From: Larsenimonas rhizosphaerae
GTDB lineage: Bacteria > Pseudomonadota > Gammaproteobacteria > Pseudomonadales > Halomonadaceae
DNA length: 64,000 bases
Assembly (NCBI RefSeq): GCF_023700005.1
Contig: NZ_JAMLJK010000005.1
Location: 1-64,000, forward strand
Reading direction: 5' to 3'
Both the position numbers and the translations under genes were made by a program. Under the pieces are notes generated by a model. The model saw only the letters and a program-made list of their open reading frames with translations, was not told where the DNA came from and did no database searches. Position 1 is the first letter of the stretch. Every line of letters begins with the position of its first letter. Shown here in pieces: positions 29,099 through 37,511 of this stretch.

Positions 29099-30225
29099 GC
29101 TTTCATTTGAAACACCGCCTGACTCACCGCGGACTGCAGACCGTCGCCCTGATCATTCTACTGGTCGGCAGTACCGCTCACGCCAGCGCTGCTCGTCCGC
29201 AAACGACCCTGACACTTGAGGCACAAACGCCTCAGCATGCTCAACTGCGGATTGATGGTGCGGTAGACGAACACATCATTGCTCCGGTACTGACCGCCTT
29301 TCAGGCCGCCAACCCGCATGTACGGGTGGTGTATCGCAACTTTTCCACTGAAGCGCTTTACCACCATTACGATCACCTGCCAGATCAGGACAGTGCGGAT
29401 CTGGTCATTTCATCCGCCATGTCACGGCAATATGCCCTGGTCAACGAGGGGCATGCCCAGCCTCTGGGGGCCAGCATCAGTGATCACTGGCCACGCGACG
29501 CCCTGTGGCGCAATGAGCTGGTGGGACTGAGCTTCGAGCCGATCGTCATGGTGTTCCGCCAGGACCTGCTGAAGGATGCCCTGCCCCGCAGCCATGAAGC
29601 CCTGCTTGAGTATCTGACGACCCACAGGGAGGCCCTGCAGGACAAGGTCGTTACGTATAACCCTGCCAAAAGCGACACCGGATTCACGTTCACCGCTCAG
29701 GATGCCCAGCAGTCGCCGGGATACTGGTCACTGATCAATGCCCTTGGCGGGGTGCATGCCGTACAGCTTGACTCGACGCGCCCCATGCTTGAAGGGCTGG
29801 CTGCCGGGCGTTATGTGATCGGCTATAACCTGATCGGCTCCTACGCCTTTCAGGCCGCGCGGGACAATCCGGCACTGACGGTGGTGGTTCCCGAGGATTA
29901 TGCCCTAGTGCTGCAGCGGCTGGCCTTCATACCGCGCTCTGCGCGACATCCAAACGCGGCGCGCCACTTTCTGGCCTTTTACACCAGTGAGGCCGGACAG
30001 CAGGTAGTGGCTACCCAGGCCATGCTGGGTGCCCTCCACCCGGCAACACGTGGCCCCGGGTCGGCCAGTGCCCTCAAGATGGGATTTGGCGGCAGTTTGC
30101 GCCCCATTCATTTAAGCCCCGGCCTGATGGCACTGGTGGACCCCCTCAAGCGTCAAAGCGTACTGAGCCGCTGGCAGCGCGAATTCACCCGCAACACGCC
30201 ACCCCCGGATGACAGCATCCGCTGA
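29095..30225 (+). CDS. Periplasmic substrate-binding protein of a three-gene sensory operon
   Basis: A 376-residue type II periplasmic binding protein with a signal peptide (cleavage near residue 31, THA-like STAHASA). The fold resembles iron(III) or organophosphate-binding proteins (PgtC/FbpA-like). Recognisable stretches are DLVISSAMSRQYALVNEGHAQPL, TYNPAKSDTGFTF, and YNLIGSYAF. No ABC permease or ATPase gene is adjacent. Instead it is translationally coupled (ATGA) to the histidine kinase, so it may deliver ligand to the sensor rather than to a transporter. The ligand is unknown. Compare the PgtC component of the phosphoglycerate signalling system. Confidence 0.85.
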   Translation: MSFHLKHRLTHRGLQTVALIILLVGSTAHASAARPQTTLTLEAQTPQHAQLRIDGAVDEHIIAPVLTAFQAANPHVRVVYRNFSTEALYHHYDHLPDQDSADLVISSAMSRQYALVNEGHAQPLGASISDHWPRDALWRNELVGLSFEPIVMVFRQDLLKDALPRSHEALLEYLTTHREALQDKVVTYNPAKSDTGFTFTAQDAQQSPGYWSLINALGGVHAVQLDSTRPMLEGLAAGRYVIGYNLIGSYAFQAARDNPALTVVVPEDYALVLQRLAFIPRSARHPNAARHFLAFYTSEAGQQVVATQAMLGALHPATRGPGSASALKMGFGGSLRPIHLSPGLMALVDPLKRQSVLSRWQREFTRNTPPPDDSIR

Positions 30226-30268
30226 CCAGGGCATGCTTGCCCGCCGAAGATGCAAGGAGACTACCGCG

Positions 30269-31030
30269 ATGGGAAATGTTCGCGCTGATCAGCTGCTGGT
30301 CAGCCAGGGGCTGGCACGCTCCCGCACACGGGCGCAACGATTGATCAGGCATGGCCGGGTACACATCGAGCGCCAGGGACGGCAGATCCTGCTGACGCGC
30401 CCGGGCGAAAAGTGCCCCGAAGGCAGCAGGTTCATCGTCACTCCGGACCCGGAAGATACTTACGTATCTCGGGCAGGTCTCAAGCTGGAGGCTCTGCTGA
30501 CGCATACCGGTGTACCTCTGGAAGGGCTCGCCGTGCTCGATGTCGGCCAGTCCACGGGCGGCTTTACCGATTGCGCACTTGCCCACGGCGCCCGCCAGGT
30601 CATCGGAATCGATGTCGGCCACGAACAGCTTGACGATGAATTACGCAAGGATGCGCGGGTCATCTGCATCGAAGGCTGCAATGCCCGCACCCTGACGCTG
30701 GAAACGATTGCCGAATGGGCGCCTGAAGGGCCCGACGCTGTCGTGATGGATGTGTCCTTTATTTCCCAGACTCTGATTCTGCCGGCACTGGCGGCACTGA
30801 TGCCTTCCGGGACGCCCCTGCTCTCGCTGGTCAAGCCACAGTTCGAGCTGAGCCCGGACGCGATCAACACCCGCGGCCTGGTCCGCTCGGCCGATGATTA
30901 CGATACCGTTCGTACCCGGCTGGCCTCGTGCTGTGACACCGTGGGGCTCGACCTGCTGGCATGGATCGACAGCCCGATCACCGGTGGAGACGGCAATCGG
31001 GAGTTTCTGATGCATGCCCGTCGCCGCTGA
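30269..31030 (+). CDS. tlyA: TlyA-family rRNA 2'-O-methyltransferase
   Basis: A 253-residue TlyA family protein. An S4 RNA-binding domain (about 5-65, RADQLLVSQGLARSRTRAQRLI) is fused to an FtsJ-like Rossmann methyltransferase. The latter has the SAM motif LDVGQSTGGFTDC and catalytic region VMDVSFISQTLILPAL, SLVKPQFE. Characterised TlyA proteins methylate 16S and 23S rRNA cytidines. AAGGAG nine bases before ATG 30269 supports this start over upstream in-frame codons. The stop abuts the stop of the convergent mscK-like gene with no space between. Confidence 0.9.
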   Translation: MGNVRADQLLVSQGLARSRTRAQRLIRHGRVHIERQGRQILLTRPGEKCPEGSRFIVTPDPEDTYVSRAGLKLEALLTHTGVPLEGLAVLDVGQSTGGFTDCALAHGARQVIGIDVGHEQLDDELRKDARVICIEGCNARTLTLETIAEWAPEGPDAVVMDVSFISQTLILPALAALMPSGTPLLSLVKPQFELSPDAINTRGLVRSADDYDTVRTRLASCCDTVGLDLLAWIDSPITGGDGNREFLMHARRR

Positions 31031-34000
31031 TCAGGGGGATGAAGGGTCAGGCGTTTGCCGTGTCTGCACGCAGGACGCCTGACCCTGCTGATTGTGGAGC
31101 CATACATCCATCTGCTGGAAGGCAATGCGAATACCGGCATCGCGGAACATGCGATCCACACACCGATTGATTTCATCAGTGACCGGCAGACGATCGCCGA
31201 GGTCACTGACATGTACCCGCACTTCAAAGTCAAAGGCATTGACGTTGTAGGCCATGCAGAACACCAATGGCTCCGGATCCCGCAACACACGTGCATTTTC
31301 CTGACACGCCTTTAAAAGCAGCGTGTGGACCTCATCGAGATTGGCCCCGTGTGCTACACCGAACTTCAGCACAACCCGCGTGATGTTATCCGACAGGGAC
31401 CAGTTGATCAGCCGGTCCGTCACGAAGGTCTTGTTGGGAATGATGATTTCCTTGCGGTCAAAATCGGTCACGGTCGTGGCCCGGATCCGGATCCGGCTCA
31501 CTGCGCCATGCAGTTCTCCCAGCGTAATGGTGTCGCCGATACGGATCGGGCGTTCAAACAGGATAATCAGGCCTGAAATGAAGTTGGCGAAGATTTCCTG
31601 AAGACCAAACCCCAGCCCGACACCCAGCGCCGCTACCAGCCACTGCAGCTTGGCCCAGGCGACACCCAGCGTACTCAGCGCATAGACGATCCCGCTGACC
31701 ACGATGACATAAGACAACAGCGAGGTTACCGCATAGGCCGTGCCGGGCTTGAGTGACATCCGCGACAGCACCATGACTTCCAGCAAGCCGGGCAGGTTCC
31801 GCGCCATAACGCTCATCAGACCGAACGTTGCCAGAGCAATGAGCACATTGGCCAGCGATACCTGGGTCATCTCACCATCGGCGGCACTGGCCGCATGAAT
31901 GGTCCAGACCGTGACCGTATCAAGATATGACAATACCGCCAGCAGATCGGCCCAGATAACGTAAAGCAGCGCACTGAACGACAGGATCAGGATCAGCTTG
32001 GACAGGCGCAGCGACTGCTGATTGACCTGCTCCATGTCCAACGGCGGCTCTTCGATGGTATCAAGCCCGCCCCCTTCTGCGCCCTCCTGGACCTGTGCCC
32101 GGCGACGCGCCACTGCACGGCGATAGGCAAGCCGACGCGCGGCAACGGCCAGCCCTCTCACGACACTGGCTTCCACGACGATCCAGAGGGCAAAGATATA
32201 CAGCGTATTGATGAAGCGGCCGGTGAGCCGCAGCGCGGTATATTCGTAACCCAGACATACCAGCACACCCAGTATCAGCGGCACCATGGCCAGCACCAGC
32301 CCCAGCAGGAGCCGAAACAGCCGCACACCGATGTAGGGCGTATGTGCCAGTACCACCCGCACAAGAAAGACACTCATGGCGACCAGGCCAATCAGCAACA
32401 GCAACAGCCCGGCCGGATGGTCGGCCAGCTGGCTGTCTGCGTTTTCGGCGAGAGCGGTAATCATCAGGACAGGGATCATCGCCATGCCCAGCCACAGGAA
32501 CAGGCTGCGCAAGCGGGCAACATAGCCCGGCGCCCAGTGAAAATGGCGCTCGGCTACGCCGTCACGCACCAGTAGGCGACGCATGAGGGCAAACACGCCC
32601 CAGGCCATTGACAGACGAAGCAGCCCTTTTCCCAGAGACAATGAAAACCCTTCTCCGCCATAGTGGAGCAGCCCCCCCAGAGCACCCAGCAGCAACGGGC
32701 CAGTGGAAGACAGAATCCAGTTCAACAAAATCGCCTTTGGCGTATGCAGCTGGCTATCCCGCTTGAGTCGTCCGACTTCATCATGCAGCATCAAAAGCCG
32801 TTTCTTGATGCGACGTCGGAAAAAGGCCACCAGCCCGGCAAGCCCCAGCGGTAGCAACATGACCAGGGCCCGCAGAGAAGGCACCTGCCACAGGCTGGCT
32901 ACCGCATTCCCCCAGGAAGGGTCGTTCAGATCCCGCCACAACGATGACGGCAGTGCGCGCAGCCAGCCAACACCCAGGGGCTGCCCATTGGCCGCCCAGA
33001 ACAGCTGTTCCTGAATGGTGTGATTGACACTGTCACTGATCGAGACCAGCTGCTGCTGATTGAGCTGTAAATCAATTGCCCTGCCCAACAGATTACCGTA
33101 CTCGCGGTCGAGCTGATCCAGAAGGTCTCGCCGTGCTGCATAAAGCTGCATAAGACTGCTGCGCACCTGGTCGGAAACCTCGGCGACATTGGCCTCTTTC
33201 ATTTGCTGACTCAGAAAGGTGTCGGGACTGGCCAGTGCGTCACGGGTCTGAGACAGATCAAACTGCTCGAGGCGCACCTGCCCGATTTCTTCCTTCAAGC
33301 CGCGATCCATTTTGACATCAGCAAGATCATCACGCTGCTGACGCAGGATGCGCGATAGCAACAGACTGCCTTTCACGGCATCAATCTGCTCACGCAAGGT
33401 GCGCTGCACCTGACGCACGTTATCAAGCTCCGTACTGGCTGAAATACTTTCACGGATCAGCGTATTGACGCGGTCCGTGGTATCCAGCAGCTTTCGGCTT
33501 AACGCCCGATTGCGATCGAGCGCCTGCTCGATCAGCGGTGAATCAAGGGTGGCTTCACCATCGGTTCGGGTGGCATCGGCAATTGCCTTTTCAGACTGAT
33601 CACGGCGCTTTTGATTGATCAGGGACTGCAACACCAGAAGGTTGTTGTTTTCCTGATCGATCTGACGATCCAGCAATTCGCGATGCGCCAGTGCCACATC
33701 GCGCAGGGCGGTATTGTTTTCAAGCTGGCGCCGATTGTAGTCAATACGCTGATTCAGCAATGCCTTGCGTACCATCAGAGACTGCCGCATGACATCGGAC
33801 AGGGGCTGGCCGCTCTCGTCTTCATTGCTGCCAAGGGTGGACTCGATCGCCTGCAGATCGTTTTGAGCATTACTGATCACCGACTGCGCGCGCTCAGGCA
33901 GTGTCTGGGCGTTGATCAGTGCCCGGTTGGTATCAGCCATGGTGGATTGACGCTGCTTGAGCAACTCGATGGATTTACCGGCCCGATCCACCAGTTCGCT

Positions 34001-34360
34001 CAGACTTTTTGTCTGCAGGGCATCGGTATCGGCACTGGCCGACTCATTGAGCGATCGAAGCGCCTCGCGGTAACGACGCTGGCGGGACGCTGCATGGTTG
34101 ATCCTGTCATCAAGATCTTCCAACTGAGCGCGCAATGATGTTAATGCTGTCCGGTCATCAAGCGTCGCCTCCAGGGTTGCCAGCTCCCGCTTGTCATCGG
34201 CATTCGAAGACGCAGTGGAGGACAGGCGGGCAATCTGCTGCTCCAGAGTCGCTGCCTCCGGAATCGACGTATCCTGTGCCAGTGCCGCATCGCTTGCGAT
34301 CCAAAGGCATGCCATCACCACCAGCGCCTTCAAGACGCCACACCATCCCTGCCCTGTCAT
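31031..34360 (-). CDS. Large mechanosensitive channel (MscK/KefA/MscM type)
   Basis: A 1109-residue inner-membrane channel. A signal peptide (cleavage near residue 28, ALAQD) is followed by a long periplasmic coiled-coil region (about 30-480). About eleven transmembrane helices come next, and then the C-terminal MscS-like pore and beta domain (LGVGLGFGLQEIFANFISGLIILFERPI, TTVTDFDRKEIIIPNK). The length is like E. coli MscK (1120) and MscM (1107). It protects against hypo-osmotic shock by releasing solutes, which fits a halophile. ATG 34360. MscK versus MscM cannot be settled by eye. Confidence 0.92.
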   Translation of the reverse strand: MTGQGWCGVLKALVVMACLWIASDAALAQDTSIPEAATLEQQIARLSSTASSNADDKRELATLEATLDDRTALTSLRAQLEDLDDRINHAASRQRRYREALRSLNESASADTDALQTKSLSELVDRAGKSIELLKQRQSTMADTNRALINAQTLPERAQSVISNAQNDLQAIESTLGSNEDESGQPLSDVMRQSLMVRKALLNQRIDYNRRQLENNTALRDVALAHRELLDRQIDQENNNLLVLQSLINQKRRDQSEKAIADATRTDGEATLDSPLIEQALDRNRALSRKLLDTTDRVNTLIRESISASTELDNVRQVQRTLREQIDAVKGSLLLSRILRQQRDDLADVKMDRGLKEEIGQVRLEQFDLSQTRDALASPDTFLSQQMKEANVAEVSDQVRSSLMQLYAARRDLLDQLDREYGNLLGRAIDLQLNQQQLVSISDSVNHTIQEQLFWAANGQPLGVGWLRALPSSLWRDLNDPSWGNAVASLWQVPSLRALVMLLPLGLAGLVAFFRRRIKKRLLMLHDEVGRLKRDSQLHTPKAILLNWILSSTGPLLLGALGGLLHYGGEGFSLSLGKGLLRLSMAWGVFALMRRLLVRDGVAERHFHWAPGYVARLRSLFLWLGMAMIPVLMITALAENADSQLADHPAGLLLLLIGLVAMSVFLVRVVLAHTPYIGVRLFRLLLGLVLAMVPLILGVLVCLGYEYTALRLTGRFINTLYIFALWIVVEASVVRGLAVAARRLAYRRAVARRRAQVQEGAEGGGLDTIEEPPLDMEQVNQQSLRLSKLILILSFSALLYVIWADLLAVLSYLDTVTVWTIHAASAADGEMTQVSLANVLIALATFGLMSVMARNLPGLLEVMVLSRMSLKPGTAYAVTSLLSYVIVVSGIVYALSTLGVAWAKLQWLVAALGVGLGFGLQEIFANFISGLIILFERPIRIGDTITLGELHGAVSRIRIRATTVTDFDRKEIIIPNKTFVTDRLINWSLSDNITRVVLKFGVAHGANLDEVHTLLLKACQENARVLRDPEPLVFCMAYNVNAFDFEVRVHVSDLGDRLPVTDEINRCVDRMFRDAGIRIAFQQMDVWLHNQQGQASCVQTRQTPDPSSP

Positions 34361-34608
34361 TGTTTGCCTGCCATCCGTTGTTCATGCCCTGTGCGGCGCC
34401 ATCATAATCCCCCCGGCGGCGGGTAAAAAGCGTGTCCCGATGAATGTGACACTTTCTCAACCGGCTTAAACGCTGATTAACAGCTCGAACACTTTTATTA
34501 TCCGGATAGTGCCTTGTGTGGGGGAGCGATATACTGCGCCCACTTTTTGAGGCTGGCGCCGTATCCGTGCGGCCTTTCAATGTTCCTTCGCCTCGTACAG
34601 GTATCCAT

Positions 34609-36408
34609 ATGGCTCGCTTGATTCGCTGTTTGCTGCACTGGCCGTTACTGGCTCTTCCCCTGATTCCTGCATTGGTTCACGCAGCCGACCTCGGCGAATC
34701 GTCTACCTCGGATAATGAAAAAACACGGCAGGTGGCTGACCAGTCACAGCGGCGCACTGCCTTTGAACGTCACGCCGAAGCCAATCCGCTGGCGATTACA
34801 GTCTATCGGCGCAACTACCTGCTGCCGATGACGTACAACTTTAATCCCGATGAAGGCAATTTCCGGTACATCAGCGGAGAACCGGTCGATAACCGCGAAG
34901 TGCAGTTCCAGCTCAGCTTCAAGATCAAGCTGCTGGATGATGTCTGGAACGACAACGGAGATCTTTTCTTTGGCTATACCCAGCGCTCCTGGTGGCAGGC
35001 ATATAACTCGGATGCCTCGGCCCCCTTCAGGGAAACCAATTATGAGCCGGAGGTGTTTGCGAGTTTTGACAACAGCCTGTCGCTACTGGGCTGGACCAAC
35101 ACCATTAACCGCCTGGGGGCAGTGCATCAGTCCAACGGCCGCTCGGATCCTCTTTCTCGCAGCTGGAATCGCCTGTATGCAGAAAGCATCTTCCAGAATG
35201 GCAACTGGTGGCTGAGCGTCAGACCATGGTGGCGCATTCCGGAAAGTGACAGTGATGATGACAACCCGGATATCGAAAATTATCTGGGCTATGGCGACAT
35301 CATGCTGGGGTATGCTCGCAATAACCAGGAGTTGACCTGGTCCATCAAGGGCAATCCGGGCAAGGGCCACTATGGCAACCAGATCGACTATTCGTTTCCG
35401 CTCCACGACAAGCTTCGGGGGTTCGTCCAGTACTATAACGGCTATGGCGAAAGCCTGATCGATTATGATCATTACACGCGCCGCCTCGGCGTAGGCCTGA
35501 GCTTCAATGCCTTTTCGGCCGGCCTTCCCAGCGCACCGGACCATGCCCCTCTTCCAGTGGCAGCAGCCAACGGCAGTGATGCGCCGGATCCGTCGGAAAC
35601 AGTCCGCATCCGCCGCACGCTGGAATCAAACATCGAAAACAACCCGCTGGCCATCTCGGCGTATCGCCGCAATTACATCCTGCCGGTGACCTACAACACG
35701 CGCCCCAATACCCGCTTTTTCGACCAGATCGGAGATGGTTCGAACGTCGACAATGCGGAAATCAAGTTTCAGTTGAGCCTCAAGGTCAAGGTCTGGGATG
35801 ACCTGTTTGGCAGTAATGGGGATATCTATTTTGCCTATACGCAACGCTCATGGTGGCAGGCCTACAACGATGATGCCTCGGCCCCATTCCGTGAAACGAA
35901 TTACGAGCCGGAAATCTTTGCAAGCTTTGATAACAGCCTGACCCTGCTGGGCTGGACCAACACACTGAACCGCATCGGGTTTGCCCACGAATCCAATGGT
36001 CGCTCGGACCCTCTTTCCCGTAGCTGGAATCGCATTTATGCCGATACCACCTTCCAGCGTGGCAACTGGTGGCTGACCGTCACACCGCACTGGCGCATTC
36101 CTGAAGGCGACCGGCAGGACAATAACCCCGACCTTGAAAACTATATCGGCTACACCGACATGATGCTGGGTTATGCACGCCATGGTCAGGAAATCACGTG
36201 GACGGCCAAGGGCAATACCGGCAAGGGCAATTACGGCAATCAAATCGACTATTCCTTCCCGCTGCACAACAAGTTGCGTGGCTTCATTCAGCTCTATGAA
36301 GGCTATGGTGAAAGCCTGATCGACTACGATCATTACAGCCGCCGCATCGGTCTTGGCTTCAGTTTCAACGCGTTTCAGGCCGGGATGCCCGGTTATATTG
36401 AAGACTAA
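34609..36408 (+). CDS. pldA: Tandem-fused outer membrane phospholipase A (two OMPLA barrels)
   Basis: A 599-residue secreted protein made of two complete OMPLA (PldA) domains in one chain. The signal peptide is residues 1-26 (ALVHA). Barrel 1 covers about 55-310, a Pro/Ala/Asp-rich linker about 311-335, and barrel 2 about 338-599. Each half repeats NPLAI..YRRNY.LP.TYN, YTQRSWWQAYN, ASAPFRETNYEPE, NGRSDPLSRSWNR and YGNQIDYSFPLH. The catalytic triad is intact in both: His173-Ser175-Asn187 and His460-Ser462-Asn474, with the spacing of E. coli His142-Ser144-Asn156. E. coli OMPLA is about 270 mature residues and works as a calcium-bound homodimer. This protein would be a covalent dimer. It hydrolyses outer-leaflet phospholipids. 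Followed by elaB/yqjE-like genes. Confidence 0.93.
   Translation: MARLIRCLLHWPLLALPLIPALVHAADLGESSTSDNEKTRQVADQSQRRTAFERHAEANPLAITVYRRNYLLPMTYNFNPDEGNFRYISGEPVDNREVQFQLSFKIKLLDDVWNDNGDLFFGYTQRSWWQAYNSDASAPFRETNYEPEVFASFDNSLSLLGWTNTINRLGAVHQSNGRSDPLSRSWNRLYAESIFQNGNWWLSVRPWWRIPESDSDDDNPDIENYLGYGDIMLGYARNNQELTWSIKGNPGKGHYGNQIDYSFPLHDKLRGFVQYYNGYGESLIDYDHYTRRLGVGLSFNAFSAGLPSAPDHAPLPVAAANGSDAPDPSETVRIRRTLESNIENNPLAISAYRRNYILPVTYNTRPNTRFFDQIGDGSNVDNAEIKFQLSLKVKVWDDLFGSNGDIYFAYTQRSWWQAYNDDASAPFRETNYEPEIFASFDNSLTLLGWTNTLNRIGFAHESNGRSDPLSRSWNRIYADTTFQRGNWWLTVTPHWRIPEGDRQDNNPDLENYIGYTDMMLGYARHGQEITWTAKGNTGKGNYGNQIDYSFPLHNKLRGFIQLYEGYGESLIDYDHYSRRIGLGFSFNAFQAGMPGYIED
34764..35525 (+). repeat. First OMPLA unit of the intragenic duplication
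   Basis: Codons of barrel 1 align with those of barrel 2 at an offset of about 286-287 residues (for example Asn59 with Asn345, His173 with His460). Protein identity over the shared blocks looks very high while synonymous positions differ, indicating an old duplication under selection rather than a recent assembly artefact. Confidence 0.85.
35616..36408 (+). repeat. Second OMPLA unit of the intragenic duplication
   Basis: This is the partner of the unit at 34764-35525. It keeps every core motif and the stop codon. The join between units is a low-complexity linker encoded at about 35526-35615, with no in-frame start preceded by a good ribosome site. Confidence 0.85.
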
Positions 36409-36460
36409 CCGATTACTGCTATGCTGGAGTTGAACACCCTAAATCACCGGAGGACGCTAC

Positions 36461-36796
36461 ATGGCCATGCAGCCTATTGAACCGCAGGATCAAGCTCGTA
36501 ATGTGAGCAAGGAACAGCTTTATGATGATCTTCGCCAGCTTTCAAGCACCGTTGAAGAACTGATGCAGGCTACCGCGGATGATTCTCGAGAGAATGTTTC
36601 TCGCGTACGCGAGCAGGCTGAACAGCGCCTGGCAGCAGTCAAGAGTCGTCTGAGTGAAAAAGGCGAATACGTACGGGAACAGGCGCTCGAGAAATTCGAC
36701 TGCGCTGATAACTATGTCCATGAAAATCCGTGGGCCAGCGTCGGTCTTGCTGCAGGCGCCGGTGTGGTTCTCGGGTTGCTGCTCGGACGTCGCTGA
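36461..36796 (+). CDS. ElaB/YqjD-type DUF883 membrane-anchored protein
   Basis: A 111-residue DUF883 protein. A long amphipathic helix (about 15-85) with coiled-coil character is followed by a C-terminal transmembrane segment with the family signature ASVGLAAGAGVVLGLLLGRR. E. coli ElaB, YqjD and YgaM are C-tail-anchored inner-membrane proteins that bind ribosomes in stationary phase. ATG 36461 follows GGAGG. The next gene (YqjE-like) starts within its stop codon (TGATG), giving a yqjD-yqjE-yqjK-like operon as in enterics. Confidence 0.9.
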   Translation: MAMQPIEPQDQARNVSKEQLYDDLRQLSSTVEELMQATADDSRENVSRVREQAEQRLAAVKSRLSEKGEYVREQALEKFDCADNYVHENPWASVGLAAGAGVVLGLLLGRR

Positions 36797-37191
36797 TGCC
36801 ACAGAATGACGGACCTTTCGAGCGCCTTTTCGGCGCATCGCGTAACGTCATAAGCTCGATGATCAACGCAGGCGAAACTCGCCTGCGTCTTTTCGTTGTA
36901 GAGCTTGAGGAAGAACGTTCACGCCTGATGCTGATGCTCATTCTGGCGGGCATCGCCATGCTGCTGATCGCATTCGGCATCGGTATGCTGATGCTGCTGA
37001 TTGTGGTCATGTTCTGGGAAGATCACAGACTGATGGCCATGGGCATAGCCTCCGGCATTCTGATCGCTCTGGGCCTTCTACTGGCATGGCGCGTTCGAGC
37101 CATCGCACGACGCCCAAGCCTGCTGAAATCGACGCTGAGTCAGTTCAGCGAAGACCGACAGCATCTGGAGCAGCATCGTGAAACTTCGTGA
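36796..37191 (+). CDS. YqjE-like phage-holin-family membrane protein
   Basis: A 131-residue protein with two closely spaced transmembrane helices (LMLMLILAGIAMLLIAFGIG and MGIASGILIALGLLLAW) flanked by charged segments. This is the pattern of the holin superfamily III / YqjE family. The N-terminal stretch (FGASRNVISSMINAGETRLRLFVVELEEE) is an amphipathic helix typical of YqjE. Its function is unknown. ATG 36796 overlaps the elaB-like stop by one base, and the following gene overlaps its 3' end by 14 bp. Confidence 0.85.
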   Translation: MPQNDGPFERLFGASRNVISSMINAGETRLRLFVVELEEERSRLMLMLILAGIAMLLIAFGIGMLMLLIVVMFWEDHRLMAMGIASGILIALGLLLAWRVRAIARRPSLLKSTLSQFSEDRQHLEQHRETS

Positions 37192-37474
37192 GCTGGAAAT
37201 TCGCCGTGCCCAACTGGAACACCAGGTCATCCAGGACCGGCTTGATATAAGCCACAGTGCACGGGACTGGCTGGAAGCGACAGCCCCGATGGACAGGGGA
37301 TGGCAGAAGATAGCCCGCTACAAGGGTGTACTACTGACAGGGGCAAGCCTTGCGACTGCATGGCGGGCCCGACGCAACAGGCGTCATGAGCGAAAGGGTA
37401 TCGCAAGGCATCTGCGCAAGGGTATTCTGGCTTACACCATGTTCAAGCGCGTCAAGGGGTTGCTGTCCCGCTAG
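37178..37474 (+). CDS. YqjK-like small basic protein
   Basis: A 98-residue basic protein. The N-terminal helix (LRELEIRRAQLEHQVIQDR) resembles YqjK, and the C-terminal half is rich in Arg and Lys with a weak hydrophobic stretch (YKGVLLTGASLATAW). It starts at GTG 37178 inside the end of the yqjE-like gene and completes the three-gene operon. Sequence support for the family is mostly positional; the function is unknown. Confidence 0.75.
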   Translation: MKLRELEIRRAQLEHQVIQDRLDISHSARDWLEATAPMDRGWQKIARYKGVLLTGASLATAWRARRNRRHERKGIARHLRKGILAYTMFKRVKGLLSR

Positions 37475-37511
37475 GCGGGGCGCGCCTCTTTCAGGCCATG
37501 CGCCCGCCCCC

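Noticed and set aside
35526-35615. A gene boundary or frameshift between two separate pldA genes
   Set aside because: The frame is continuous through the linker, with no stop codon, no signal peptide on the second half and no ribosome site before it.
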